Assembly (NCBI GenBank): GCA_934532985.1 | Contig: CAKTAV010000002.1 | Coordinates: forward strand, 124,001-188,000 | Length of the DNA: 64,000 nucleotides | Reading direction: 5' to 3' | From: an uncultured Butyricicoccus sp. | GTDB taxonomy: Bacteria > Bacillota > Clostridia > Oscillospirales > Butyricicoccaceae | In this document: positions 37,193-46,235 of the stretch, one piece after another | Position numbering within the stretch: position 1 is the stretch's first letter | How the letters are laid out: each line of letters starts with the position of its first letter | Program-made: the position numbers and the translations under genes | Notes under the pieces: generated by a model | What the model was told of the DNA's origin: nothing | Seen by the model: only the letters and a program-made list of their open reading frames with translations | The model's database searches: none

Positions 37193-39991
37193 TTAATTCG
37201 CTACGGCAAAGTTCAAACCTGCAGAATTCACAATGTTTGTGGATGACGAGATAAACAATGCCGACGTCGGCGGAATCGCATTCGGCGAGCAGGAATTTCC
37301 GTACTCGTTTACCGTCCAGAAATCGTTCTGATAGGTACCCGCAATGCAGGTAACGTGAGAATGCCGTCCTGTATTCGGTCCGTATGTGCCGGTCTGGTAG
37401 AAGACCTCTCCCTGTTTGATCACACCCTGATAGATCGCACCGGTGCTGGAATTATATACGTTGCTGATGTCGTTATCGTGCGCAAATGCCATGCACATAT
37501 AATCTACGCGGCCGTCCGCATAACGAACCGGCTTGATGCTCTGCACGATGACTGTATTGCCGGAGCGCTCCTCCGGATATACGGCAACGACCTTGCAGTC
37601 AAACGGAGCAAAAATATCATTTGAGGTCGAACCAATAACATCAAAATTCTGCGTGCCCTTATGTCCGCCCTCGTTCGGAAGCTGGGTGATATTCATGTCA
37701 TGCATGAACCACATCGCCTTCTGGCAATCTTCTTCCCACTGCGCATAGAGGGTCACCGTGCCGCCCTGTACCGCGGTCAGTGCACGCACGCTCTGTCCGT
37801 CCGTATAGCCGGCGCCGCTGCCGTCCGGACTGGTGTTCCAGCCCTTAAAGACATACTCATTTCGCACGAAGGTATTTGCCTTCAGCGTAAAGCTCTTCGC
37901 ATACGAGCGTTTTTTCATGGACGACATCGTTCCGGTGCCGCCGTTGGCATGGAACGCCACCGTATAGGTATGCGCGCTCCACTTGGCATAGAATGTCTTG
38001 TTGCCGGAAGTGCCGCTCTTGATTGTCGTCGAGGCCTTCTTGGAGCACGCCGAATCGGTATACCATCCCTTGAAGTCATAGCCCGTACAGGACGGATTCT
38101 TCAGCGTGATGGTTCCGCTCTGTGCCGTATAGCGCGTCGTATTCGGATTCTGAACCGCGGCCGCGTCCTCCGTCGCCAGACCGACATTTTGATACGTAAT
38201 TCGATACGACACCGGCTTCCACTGGGCGTACAGCGTGATTGTCTTGCCGTTGGACGACGTCAGATTTTTCACGCTCTGCTTATTGCGGTAGCTCGTTCCG
38301 GCGCCGTTTTTCTTCGTCGTCCAGAACGAAAACTGATAGCCCTTCTTCTGGAAGCCGTTCGCCGTCAGATTCGCCTTCTGGTCGTATTTCAGCGTCATCG
38401 CCTTGGTCGAGCCGGAACCACCGTTGCTGTTAAAGCTGATCTTGTACGAAATCGGCTTCCACTTGGCGTAGAACGTCATATCGCCAGCGCTGTTCTTCGG
38501 AATCTTATTGTTCTTTCTCTTGAACTTGCTGTCCTCATACCAGCCTTGGAACAAATAGCCCGTGCGCGTCGGATTTTTCAGCGTAACCGACTGCTTCGCC
38601 GAATAGACCGCCGGATTCGACGGGTGATTTTCTCCGCCGTTCAGCACATAGGTAACGCTTCGCGACGTATCCCAGTGGGCATAGACCGTAACCTTGTCTT
38701 TCGCCGGAACCTTCGTCGTCGCGGTAATTTTGCTTCCCGCAGTTTTCGTGGTGTACCAGCCGTTAAAGCGATACCTTTCTCGCTTCGCCGGAATCAAATC
38801 ACCATACGGCTGACCCTGCGTCAGCGTCCGAACCTTCTTTTTGCCGCCCTTGTAATTGGGGTCAAAGGTAACCTTGCACTGCTTCTCGTCCTCGCGGGAC
38901 TGGGTATTGTCGCGATAGATAATATTCTTCAGCGGAATGTCTGTGTTGGCACAGGTTGCTCTCGCCAGCTTTTCCGCATCCGTGCCGCGGTAGACATATA
39001 TCTTCGGCGGTGTTTCCGTATCCGGCACGGTTGACAAGTTTGAATTTCTCCAGAGAGCATAATCGCAGTTGCCGTCCTCATCTTCATCCAGCAGATGTCC
39101 TACCCGCAAACTCTTCGGAAGATACATCTTTTCCAGAGCAACGCATGAGTTAAACACGCCTGATTCCAGCGTTTTTACGCCCTCTTCCAGCGTGGCTGTT
39201 TTCAGCTCAATGCACGCTTCAAAGGCATCTGCCCCCACGAATTCTGCGCTTGTTTTCACATTTTCCAGCTTGGAGCAGGCACTGAACGCCTCTGCCCCAA
39301 TATATTGAACCGAATCCGGCGTCACCAGATTCGTTACTGCCGTCTCAGAAAATGCGCCTTCCTCAATTCGTTCAATGTGATCCAGCGGGATGTCCTCCAG
39401 CGCTCGGCAAAAGTAAAAGCAGTATTCCGGCACGGTGGTTGCTTCTTCTGGGAGTGTGACATGGCGCAGATTATCACATCTGTTAAATGCACTACGTTGC
39501 AGTGCCGTTGCACTCAATTTTGAAAGATTCACTTCTTTCAATGAGTTACAGCCGCTAAACGCACTTTTTCCCAAATACGTTATGCCTTCGGGAAAACGGA
39601 TGGACGACAATTTCTTACAGCCACTAAATGCCCCATCTCCGATCCGTTTCAGCGTACTTGGAAGATTGACTTCTTCCAGCTCTCCACTACGGGGAAGTGC
39701 ATTCTGACCGATACTGGTGACGCCCTCACCGATGTTTATCACCTTGGGTTCTCCCGGACCATAATACCACGGAGAATATTCATTCTGATCATTTGGCCAG
39801 TCATACATATCACCTGTGCCGGTGATTGTCAGCACCACCGTTCTATCATCCAGCTCTACTCTGGTATATGTCAGGTTCTCTCCGCAGGAGCCTGTGTCCA
39901 GCACCTTTTCCGCTGACGCTGTCACCGACAGACCGCAGACCATGATAACCGACAGTACCAATACTGGCAGCAGCCGCAACCATTTTTTCAT
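37193..39991 (-). CDS. Secreted leucine-rich-repeat protein with InlB-type repeats and an M23-like C-terminus
   Basis: About 932 residues. A signal peptide (residues 1-28) ends TASA. BspA-type leucine-rich repeats cover about 75-300 (units such as GDGAFSGCKKLSSI). Five Listeria-Bacteroides (InlB B-type) repeats follow, each carrying a YxFxGWYT-type core and ending FYAKW or LYAQW. The last 190 residues contain HKGTQNFD, IFAPFDCKVVAVYP and GRHSHV, resembling metal ligands of LytM/M23 peptidases, though divergent. No sortase motif is seen. The start follows AGGAGG by six bases. A role in surface adhesion or wall remodelling is inference. Confidence 0.82.
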   Translation of the reverse strand: MKKWLRLLPVLVLSVIMVCGLSVTASAEKVLDTGSCGENLTYTRVELDDRTVVLTITGTGDMYDWPNDQNEYSPWYYGPGEPKVINIGEGVTSIGQNALPRSGELEEVNLPSTLKRIGDGAFSGCKKLSSIRFPEGITYLGKSAFSGCNSLKEVNLSKLSATALQRSAFNRCDNLRHVTLPEEATTVPEYCFYFCRALEDIPLDHIERIEEGAFSETAVTNLVTPDSVQYIGAEAFSACSKLENVKTSAEFVGADAFEACIELKTATLEEGVKTLESGVFNSCVALEKMYLPKSLRVGHLLDEDEDGNCDYALWRNSNLSTVPDTETPPKIYVYRGTDAEKLARATCANTDIPLKNIIYRDNTQSREDEKQCKVTFDPNYKGGKKKVRTLTQGQPYGDLIPAKRERYRFNGWYTTKTAGSKITATTKVPAKDKVTVYAHWDTSRSVTYVLNGGENHPSNPAVYSAKQSVTLKNPTRTGYLFQGWYEDSKFKRKNNKIPKNSAGDMTFYAKWKPISYKISFNSNGGSGSTKAMTLKYDQKANLTANGFQKKGYQFSFWTTKKNGAGTSYRNKQSVKNLTSSNGKTITLYAQWKPVSYRITYQNVGLATEDAAAVQNPNTTRYTAQSGTITLKNPSCTGYDFKGWYTDSACSKKASTTIKSGTSGNKTFYAKWSAHTYTVAFHANGGTGTMSSMKKRSYAKSFTLKANTFVRNEYVFKGWNTSPDGSGAGYTDGQSVRALTAVQGGTVTLYAQWEEDCQKAMWFMHDMNITQLPNEGGHKGTQNFDVIGSTSNDIFAPFDCKVVAVYPEERSGNTVIVQSIKPVRYADGRVDYMCMAFAHDNDISNVYNSSTGAIYQGVIKQGEVFYQTGTYGPNTGRHSHVTCIAGTYQNDFWTVNEYGNSCSPNAIPPTSALFISSSTNIVNSAGLNFAVAN

Positions 39992-40305
39992 TTCCTTCCT
40001 CCTTGCTGGGCGTATCAAAAAAGCGGAACCGGTTCCCTCTTACTGCAGCGCGGTACTGCATCCCGCTTGCGAAAGGCTCGTCCTTTTCTTCGTTCTCCGA
40101 TAACGCCTAAAAAATATTTGTTTCATCTGTGATTCCAGTATAGCAGTTCTACAATTGTGCGTCAACTGCCGCTTCAGCGAATTGCACTGCCTCACAAAGC
40201 AAAAGGACGAGATTCGGAAACTCCTTTTGGCTCCCAAACTCGTCCTTCTTTATACTATTTTATATCGTATCTGAACGGATCCGTTTCACGTTCTATCCGT
40301 TGGTC
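39992..40305. other. Intergenic region upstream of the secreted LRR gene
   Basis: About 310 bases without a gene. It contains the hpf terminator (40199-40250) and the leader of the LRR gene. I saw no clear -35/-10 pair for the LRR gene and no repeat or RNA element. Confidence 0.6.
40199..40250 (-). terminator. Terminator of hpf
   Basis: Minus-strand arms AAGGACGAG and CTCGTCCTT, with GGGAGCCAAAAGGAGT-type inner pairing, followed by TTTTGC. It lies about 60 bases after the hpf stop. Confidence 0.75.
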
Positions 40306-40839
40306 TCAATTGCTTTCAATCAGACCATAGCCGCCCGATGTTCTCTTATAGATAACAGCCGGAGTGTTGTCCTCCTCCGCATTCAAGAAGAAGAAGAACT
40401 GGTGATTCAGCAGGTTCATCTGCAAAATCGCTTCATCCACACTCATCGGAACAACATCGAACTTCTTGCGGCGAACCACATCATACGCGTCCTCTACGAA
40501 CTCCGCCATGCTGGCTTCATTCGCCGCAGCCTTTTCAAAGGCACCAGCGCGCAACCGCTTTTCCAAACGGGTTTTATTTTTACGGATCTGGCGCTCGATG
40601 CTGCTGATCATACCATCAACAGAAGCAAACATATCCGATGTGGTTTCCTCCGCGCGGAATACAATTCCGTCATGTCGAACTGTAATTTCTGCCGTCTGGC
40701 GCCCCTTCAGCTCGCTCAGCGTAACGGTTGCCGTAGCGTCCTTATGGAAGTAGCGATCCAACTTAGAAACCTTTTTCTCCGTGTAATCACGAAGCTGTTC
40801 ACTTGCATGCATTTTTCTTTCAACGATGGTGATCTTCAT
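40306..40839 (-). CDS. hpf: Ribosome hibernation promoting factor, long form
   Basis: A 177-residue HPF that dimerises 70S ribosomes into inactive 100S particles in stationary phase. The N-terminal S30AE domain runs to about residue 100 (HASEQLRDYTEKKVSKLDRYF, TAEITVRHDG), and the C-terminal dimerisation domain ends with LNHQFFFFLNAEEDNTPAVIYKR, diagnostic of the long form. The start has AGGAGC upstream. It is monocistronic. Confidence 0.95.
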   Translation of the reverse strand: MKITIVERKMHASEQLRDYTEKKVSKLDRYFHKDATATVTLSELKGRQTAEITVRHDGIVFRAEETTSDMFASVDGMISSIERQIRKNKTRLEKRLRAGAFEKAAANEASMAEFVEDAYDVVRRKKFDVVPMSVDEAILQMNLLNHQFFFFLNAEEDNTPAVIYKRTSGGYGLIESN

Positions 40840-40959
40840 AACATCAGCTCCTAACGGTTTTCACCTGATAATGCCATATGAAATTGTACGATACCGCTGA
40901 ATACGTTCCACTGAACCACGAAATCCTTTGATTTCCTTTTCTCAGCTTTTATTGTACTT

Positions 40960-40988
40960 AGTATAACACACATTGAACAGTTTGTCTC
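40960..40988 (-). promoter_or_regulatory. Candidate promoter of hpf
   Basis: Minus-strand TATACT (40960-40965) with GAGACA 17 bases upstream (40983-40988), giving an untranslated leader of about 110 bases. The -35 is a partial match. Confidence 0.45.
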
Positions 40989-41091
40989 GAAAAACCAAAA
41001 GTTTTTTATAAATTATTTACAATTTCTCGGTTCTATTTTGTAAAATGTCTGTTTCGAGCAATATGCCGCATGCAACGCGTTTTCTATGTAT

Positions 41092-41985
41092 TTATTTGAC
41101 GCGTTCTGCCAGTGACCACGCAAGCGGTACTAAGATTCCGGAATCTTCAAACGCACCGTTCAGCGCATCGACTGCCTGCTGAGACAGGTCATGCACCATC
41201 TTGCGGCACTCTTCCAGACCGAGCAGAGACGGATAGGTGCTCTTATGATTTTCCGCATCCGAGCCAATCGGCTTGCCGAGTACGGCCTCGTCGCCCTCAA
41301 TGTCCAGAATATCGTCCTGAATCTGAAATGCCAGACCAATGCAGCGCGCATATTCCTGCGCCGCCGCCAGCTTATTGGAATCCGCACCGCCGACGATGCA
41401 GCCCAGCGTCGCCGCCGCTTCGATCAACGCGCCGGTCTTGAGCGATTGCAGCGTTTTCAGCTGGTCCAGAGAAATCGGATGCTCCTCCGCCTCCATATCC
41501 AGAACCTGGCCGCCGATCATGCCCTCCATACCGGACGCACGCGACAGGGTGCGAATCGCATGCAGCTGCGTCTGCGGCGAGACCATCGCCAGCAGCATCG
41601 GATCCGACGCGGTTTCAAACGCCAAGTTCAGCAGACCGTCTCCCGCCAGCACCGCCATCGCTTCGCCGTAAACCTTGTGATTGGTCGGCTTACCACGGCG
41701 CAGGTCATCGTCGTCCATGCATGGCAGATCATCATGAATCAGCGAATAGGTGTGAATCATCTCCAGCGCGCACGCAAATGGCAGAACACTGCGCAGATCG
41801 CCGCCGCACAGACGGCAGAATTCCAGCGCCAGCACCGGACGCAGGCGCTTGCCGCCCGCCGTTACCGAATAACGTGCCGCCTCAAACACCTTTCCCTGCC
41901 CAGAATCCTTCTGCGGCTGAATATAATCCAGCATGGCATCCTCTACCATGGATGCATACTCCTTCATCTGCTGTTGCCATTCCAT
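41092..41985 (-). CDS. ispA: Short-chain polyprenyl diphosphate synthase (farnesyl/geranyl type)
   Basis: A 297-residue all-helical prenyltransferase that condenses IPP with DMAPP/GPP. The first aspartate-rich motif DDLPCMDDDD near residue 86, with a four-residue insert as in bacterial FPP synthases, and the second motif FQIQDDILD near residue 215 are intact. It follows xseB by 13 bases. In many Clostridia dxs follows; here a 250-base gap and hpf follow. The chain length of the product is inferred from the family. Confidence 0.93.
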   Translation of the reverse strand: MEWQQQMKEYASMVEDAMLDYIQPQKDSGQGKVFEAARYSVTAGGKRLRPVLALEFCRLCGGDLRSVLPFACALEMIHTYSLIHDDLPCMDDDDLRRGKPTNHKVYGEAMAVLAGDGLLNLAFETASDPMLLAMVSPQTQLHAIRTLSRASGMEGMIGGQVLDMEAEEHPISLDQLKTLQSLKTGALIEAAATLGCIVGGADSNKLAAAQEYARCIGLAFQIQDDILDIEGDEAVLGKPIGSDAENHKSTYPSLLGLEECRKMVHDLSQQAVDALNGAFEDSGILVPLAWSLAERVK

Positions 41986-41998
41986 TTCGGGTCACTCC

Positions 41999-42226
41999 TC
42001 ACTCGATCTCTGCATCAAAAGGAATCTCTTCCTCCTGCCCATCTTGTTTTTGAATCATTGTCACCTTTTGCTCCGCGTTGTCCAGCGTCTTGGACAAAAA
42101 GGCGGAAAGCTTTGTACCCTCTTCAAACAGAGTCAGACTTTTTTCCAGCGGTGCATCGCCGCTCTCCAGCTGTGTGACAATTTCCTCAAGACGCTTCATC
42201 GCCTGTTCAAATGCCATCTCTTCCAT
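41999..42226 (-). CDS. xseB: Exodeoxyribonuclease VII small subunit
   Basis: A 75-residue two-helix protein that binds XseA. The FEQAMKRLEEIVTQLESGD...LEKSLTLFEEGTKL segment is the family signature. It lies 12 bases after xseA and ahead of ispA. Confidence 0.94.
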   Translation of the reverse strand: MEEMAFEQAMKRLEEIVTQLESGDAPLEKSLTLFEEGTKLSAFLSKTLDNAEQKVTMIQKQDGQEEEIPFDAEIE

Positions 42227-42238
42227 GAAACTTCTCCA

Positions 42239-43450
42239 TTATTTCCGGCGGATTTGATTTACCGTGCACTCCGCACGGCCCTTTGCAAACTGTACGGTAA
42301 TATGTTCGTCCTTTTTCAACAGCGCGCTGCTGCCAATCACACGACCGTCTGTATTTGTCACTACGGAATAGCCGCGCGACAGCACCTTGAGCGGACTGTA
42401 TGCGTCCAAGTATGCTGCCAGCTCACCAAACTGCTGCCGATACCGCAGCAAATGCTGCTCCATCGCCGCCTGCATCTGCCCCGTGACATGATCCAGCGCA
42501 AACCGTTTATCCTGAATGTATCCCAGCGGCGTTTTGAGATTCCGTCGATGATCCAGCGCTTGCAGCGCCGCTCGCTGTTCCTCCAAACGGCTCTGCATCG
42601 CCGAGACCAGCCCCGCATTCAGCGACAGCAGCATCCGGTGCAGCTCCATCCGGTCCGGAACGCATAGCTCCGCCGCGTTGGATGGCGTAGATGCCCGCGC
42701 ATCCGCGACAAAATCCGCAATCGTGACGTCCGGCTCATGTCCCACGGCGGACACCACCGGAATCTTCGAATCATAAATCGCGCGCGCAACAGTCTCCTCG
42801 TTAAACGCCCACAGATCCTCCAGCGAACCGCCGCCGCGTCCCGTGATAATCAGGTCGGCTTCTCCGCGTCGGTTGACATCCGTCAGCGCCTGCGCGATGG
42901 ACGCCGCCGCCTGTTCTCCCTGCACCAATACCGGAAAAATCTGAATCTTCGCAATCGGGTAGCGCCGTCCCAGTATGCGCAGCATATCGCGCACCGCAGC
43001 GCCCGTCGGCGACGTCACCAGCGCAATCGTGGACGGAAACGCCGGAATCGGCTTTTTATGCTCGGTATCAAACAGACCTTCCTGATACAGCCGCTGTTTG
43101 AGCTGTTCAAACGCAATTGTCAGCGCTCCAATGCCATCCGGCATCATGTCCGCTGCATACAGCTGTACCTGTCCGCTCTTGGGGTACGAGCTGATGCGAC
43201 CGCGTGCAATGACCTTCATCCCGTTTTCCGGACGAAACCGCAGCCGCGATGCATCCGAACGAAACATGACGGAGGAAATCGCCGCCTGCGCATCCTTCAG
43301 CGTAAAATAAAAATGACCGGACGAATGCGCCTTGAAATTAGAAATTTCGCCCTGCACATACAGTCCGCGAAACTCCGGCGTGTTTTCCAACATTCCTTTG
43401 ATGGCCTGATTTACCTCGGAAACGGTATACACCACCGCATCTGCTCTCAT
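42239..43450 (-). CDS. xseA: Exodeoxyribonuclease VII large subunit
   Basis: A 403-residue catalytic subunit degrading single-stranded DNA in both directions. The N-terminal OB-fold (LYVQGEISNFKAHSSGHFYF) binds DNA, and the central catalytic region has VTSPTGAAVRDML, RGGGSLEDLWAFNEE and PVVSAVGHEPDVTIADFVAD. A helical region and C-terminal beta-domain follow. The ATG overlaps the stop of the TsaD-like gene by four bases. Confidence 0.96.
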   Translation of the reverse strand: MRADAVVYTVSEVNQAIKGMLENTPEFRGLYVQGEISNFKAHSSGHFYFTLKDAQAAISSVMFRSDASRLRFRPENGMKVIARGRISSYPKSGQVQLYAADMMPDGIGALTIAFEQLKQRLYQEGLFDTEHKKPIPAFPSTIALVTSPTGAAVRDMLRILGRRYPIAKIQIFPVLVQGEQAAASIAQALTDVNRRGEADLIITGRGGGSLEDLWAFNEETVARAIYDSKIPVVSAVGHEPDVTIADFVADARASTPSNAAELCVPDRMELHRMLLSLNAGLVSAMQSRLEEQRAALQALDHRRNLKTPLGYIQDKRFALDHVTGQMQAAMEQHLLRYRQQFGELAAYLDAYSPLKVLSRGYSVVTNTDGRVIGSSALLKKDEHITVQFAKGRAECTVNQIRRK

Positions 43451-44391
43451 CGCAATCCTCCATCCAGCCGCGCCGCGAGCACCGCAACGCCAACCGCATT
43501 GTCACCCGACAGCACCGGCTCGGCAAACTTCGCGTCAAACTCCCGCTGCATTCGCTGCTGAAGCTGTCGGTTGGACATGACGCCGCCGGCACACAGCACC
43601 GGAAGCCCCGTCTGCGATACCGCCTGTGCCGTTGCCTTGCAGACCGCCTGTCCAATCGTGTCAATCGTAAAACGTGCCACCGCCGCATCTGACACGCCGG
43701 AGGCGTGCAGCGCTTCCACCTTATTTTGCACGCCGGAGAGCGAGAAGCAGCATTCCTTTACCTTTGGTGTAAACGGCTTTTCCGGCGCTTCACAGGTATT
43801 CGCCAGCTGTTCCAGCGCCGCTCCCGCCGGGAAGTGCAGTCCCAGCAGCTGACCGGCACGGTCAATGATCTGACCGGCGGCGACATCCGTCGTCCCGCCG
43901 ATAATCTCCGTCATCGGCAGTCCGGTCTCATCGGACGGCGTCACCTTGACCAGCTCCGTCGTTCCGCCGGACAAATGCCATGCCAAAAACGACTTGTCCA
44001 GCCAGTCCAGCACACCGGCAGACAGCGCCGCCGCCGCCAGATGTCCCTGCTGATGGGATACCGCAAAAAATGGAACGCTCTCAGCACAGGCAATGCTGCG
44101 CGCCATCCCCCCTCCGCAGAGAAAGCACGGCATGTACGATCCCTCTACCGCGCGCGGGCGCGTGCTGGCGGCAACCGCAGCCAGCGTATGGGCAAACCCT
44201 TCCGGCAGCTCCGCAATGCGCTCCGGCAGGTGCAGGACATGCTGAAACAGGGCGTCGCTCTGGCGAAGCCCGACTCGTCCCTCGGGTACTTCCAGCAGAC
44301 GTCCTGCATTTGTCCATTTCTGATTGGTTGTATCAAACAGCGCCGCAGAGGTGCGGTAGTTCGATGTATCAATGCCAAGATAGCACGCCAT
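43447..44391 (-). CDS. TsaD/Kae1-like protein (M22 paralogue)
   Basis: A 314-residue ASKHA-fold protein related to TsaD, the tRNA threonylcarbamoyltransferase subunit, but shorter and divergent. The N-terminal LGIDTSNYRTSAAL, the metal-ligand motif HQQGH (HxxxH) near residue 110, the HLSGGTTEL nucleotide-binding strand and the C-terminal LCAGGVMSNRQL are all present. Clostridia often carry this paralogue in the nusB-xse cluster; a separate true TsaD is expected elsewhere. The function is not known. Confidence 0.82.
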   Translation of the reverse strand: MACYLGIDTSNYRTSAALFDTTNQKWTNAGRLLEVPEGRVGLRQSDALFQHVLHLPERIAELPEGFAHTLAAVAASTRPRAVEGSYMPCFLCGGGMARSIACAESVPFFAVSHQQGHLAAAALSAGVLDWLDKSFLAWHLSGGTTELVKVTPSDETGLPMTEIIGGTTDVAAGQIIDRAGQLLGLHFPAGAALEQLANTCEAPEKPFTPKVKECCFSLSGVQNKVEALHASGVSDAAVARFTIDTIGQAVCKATAQAVSQTGLPVLCAGGVMSNRQLQQRMQREFDAKFAEPVLSGDNAVGVAVLAARLDGGLR

Positions 44392-44394
44392 CGG

Positions 44395-44856
44395 TTAGGC
44401 TTCCTTCCGCTCTTCCCATCCGTCTCGGTCCGCCGCACCGAGAATGCCGTTGATATACGCCGAGGCTTCCTTGGAGTCGTACTTCTTCGCCAGCTCCACC
44501 GCCTCATTGATCGCCGCACTCGTCGGGACATCCTCAGCATAGCGCATCTCATACAGCGCCAGGCGCAGAATCGCTACCGTAATGCGCGGCAGACGCTCCT
44601 TGCTCCAGTTTGTCGAGTATTTGCTGATCGCCTCATCCAGCTCCGCCAGATGATTACCGACACCGACAACCGTGTTGGTGATATACAGCTTCTGGTCACT
44701 GTCCAGCGGACCGGCGTACAGTGAAATATCACCAGCCAGCGAATCCAGCACCGACTGTTCCAGACGTGCCGAGACGATTTCATCCAGTTCAAATGCCTGA
44801 AAACCAAGCTCAAAAATCAGGTGAAGGGCAATTTCTCTTGATTCTTTTCTACCCAC
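44395..44856 (-). CDS. nusB: Transcription antitermination factor NusB
   Basis: A 153-residue all-alpha protein that binds boxA RNA with S10 for rRNA antitermination. The N-terminal arginine-rich helix (GRKESREIALHLIFEL) and the C-terminal SAAINEAVELAKKYDSKE and YINGILG segments are diagnostic. The start is GTG with GGAGG six bases upstream. It follows a good promoter and leads nusB-TsaD-like-xseA-xseB-ispA. Confidence 0.95.
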   Translation of the reverse strand: MGRKESREIALHLIFELGFQAFELDEIVSARLEQSVLDSLAGDISLYAGPLDSDQKLYITNTVVGVGNHLAELDEAISKYSTNWSKERLPRITVAILRLALYEMRYAEDVPTSAAINEAVELAKKYDSKEASAYINGILGAADRDGWEERKEA

Positions 44857-44915
44857 GGGCTACCTCCATTATTCATGCCGCGCCGCCGCGACACCGTATC
44901 TTCTCAAAAATAAAT

Positions 44916-44944
44916 ATAGTATATTATACATCAGTCTCTGTCAA
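44916..44944 (-). promoter_or_regulatory. Promoter of the nusB operon
   Basis: Minus-strand TTGACA (44939-44944) and TACTAT (44916-44921), spacing 17. An overlapping TATACT gives a 15-base alternative. Confidence 0.7.
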
Positions 44945-45015
44945 AAAGAAACCCTTACTACGGCAACAATTCAAATCCAATTCCATTCTATGCGCAATTT
45001 TTTCTCTTCAAACAC

Positions 45016-45068
45016 AGCAAAAGCAACGGCTCACACGGGAATTCTCCCGTCGGATACCGTTGCTTTTC
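45016..45068 (-). terminator. Terminator of the Asp23 gene
   Basis: Minus-strand arms AAAAGCAACGG and CCGTTGCTTTT with an inner ACGGGA/TCCCGT stem, just after the Asp23 stop. Confidence 0.82.
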
Positions 45069-45100
45069 TGTATTGTCCATTGCAATTCACACGAAAGGAA

Positions 45101-45499
45101 TTACTCCGCCGCCTCCGGCGCTTTCTTTTCCGGTACGGCAAGCGACAAACCGCCAATATTGATATTGACCATCGTCGTGCGCATTCCGGTCATCGACTCA
45201 ATCGAGGACTTGACAGCATTCTGAACCTGCTTGGAAACTTCACGAATATTGTATCCGAACTCTGCCAGAAAGCTGATTTCTACCTCAACCAGATCGCCGT
45301 GGAATTCTACCTTTACCCCTTTCGCGAGGTTTTTCTTTCCCAGAAATTCCGCAACATTCGTACCAATTCCGGAATAGAGACTGCCGACGCCCGGAATCTC
45401 CGATGCCGCAATTGCTGCAATCGAGGCGATGACATCCTCGGAAATGCTCACACTGCCCTGGTCTCCATCCGATGTCCAATAAGCCTTGCTCTCTGCCAT
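45101..45499 (-). CDS. Asp23/Gls24 family envelope-stress protein, YqhY-like
   Basis: A 132-residue protein of the Asp23 (DUF322) family. The family core ISEDVIASIAAIAASEIPGV and the FLAEFGYNIREVSKQVQ segment are present, with an alanine-rich C-terminus ending PEAAE. Its position just before nusB and after spoIIIAH matches B. subtilis yqhY, a protein linked to fatty-acid/acetyl-CoA carboxylase homeostasis. The start at 45499 is preferred over a GTG nine bases earlier because AAGGAG is then about ten bases away. Confidence 0.9.
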   Translation of the reverse strand: MAESKAYWTSDGDQGSVSISEDVIASIAAIAASEIPGVGSLYSGIGTNVAEFLGKKNLAKGVKVEFHGDLVEVEISFLAEFGYNIREVSKQVQNAVKSSIESMTGMRTTMVNINIGGLSLAVPEKKAPEAAE

Positions 45500-45523
45500 G
45501 GGTATCACGCTCCTTTTAAGGAG

Positions 45524-45551
45524 ATTATACCATAGGATGCGGTTTTTGCAA
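45524..45551 (-). promoter_or_regulatory. Promoter of the Asp23 gene
   Basis: Minus-strand TTGCAA (45546-45551) and TATAAT (45524-45529), spacing 16, about 25 bases before the start. Confidence 0.72.
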
Positions 45552-45571
45552 AGAAAGAATTGCTTTCCGCG

Positions 45572-46222
45572 TCACGCTACATCGCTAATTTTTATCGTGG
45601 ACAGGTCCGCTCCGGTCTCTGCGACAATAATATCCGCGATTTTCGCCACATCTGTTTCGCTCAGCTTCCCCTCCTTGCTGGCAACCGTCGCCGAGATCGA
45701 GCCGTCTTCTATCATAACCACCGCGTCGGTATAGCCCTTGCCCTGAATGCGGCTTTCAATTTTGGATTCCTTCACGGCATTTGCCGCTATCGCGCTGATC
45801 TGCTTGGTCACGTCCTCCTTGGTGCTCTCGCTCGCGTCCTTGCTGCTGGCGGTTTCCTTCAGGATAGACAACGCTTCATCCCGTGCCGTCTGCCGTTTGA
45901 GCCGAGCCTGCGAAAGCGCATCGTCGGATGATGCCGCCGCTGCACTTTTTGCGTCCGCACTCGCTGCCGCGCCATCCTTCGTCGTTCCGGTTGTGTTCTT
46001 ACTCTTTGTCGCTTTACTTTCCTCTTTCTTGCTCTGTAACCCGCTGCTGTCAGCATTCACTGACGTCACCGCGCCGTACACGCCTTCTGATGTATTTTCC
46101 GTCTGCGTCGCAACCGTCAGCTCCGACGGAGACTGAAAATAGCTCCAGTTCAGATAGACCGCAACACATAGCATTAAACCGATTACCCCATACACTGCTC
46201 CTCGTTTTCGAATGGATACCAT
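45572..46222 (-). CDS. spoIIIAH: Stage III sporulation protein AH
   Basis: A 216-residue mother-cell membrane protein with one N-terminal transmembrane helix (GAVYGVIGLMLCVAVYLNW), a low-complexity Lys/Ala/Ser linker, and a C-terminal YscJ/FliF-like domain that contacts forespore SpoIIQ across the intermembrane space. The ATG has AGGAGG nine bases upstream. It is the last gene of the spoIIIA operon. Confidence 0.93.
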   Translation of the reverse strand: MVSIRKRGAVYGVIGLMLCVAVYLNWSYFQSPSELTVATQTENTSEGVYGAVTSVNADSSGLQSKKEESKATKSKNTTGTTKDGAAASADAKSAAAASSDDALSQARLKRQTARDEALSILKETASSKDASESTKEDVTKQISAIAANAVKESKIESRIQGKGYTDAVVMIEDGSISATVASKEGKLSETDVAKIADIIVAETGADLSTIKISDVA

Positions 46223-46235
46223 ACCTCATTACCTC

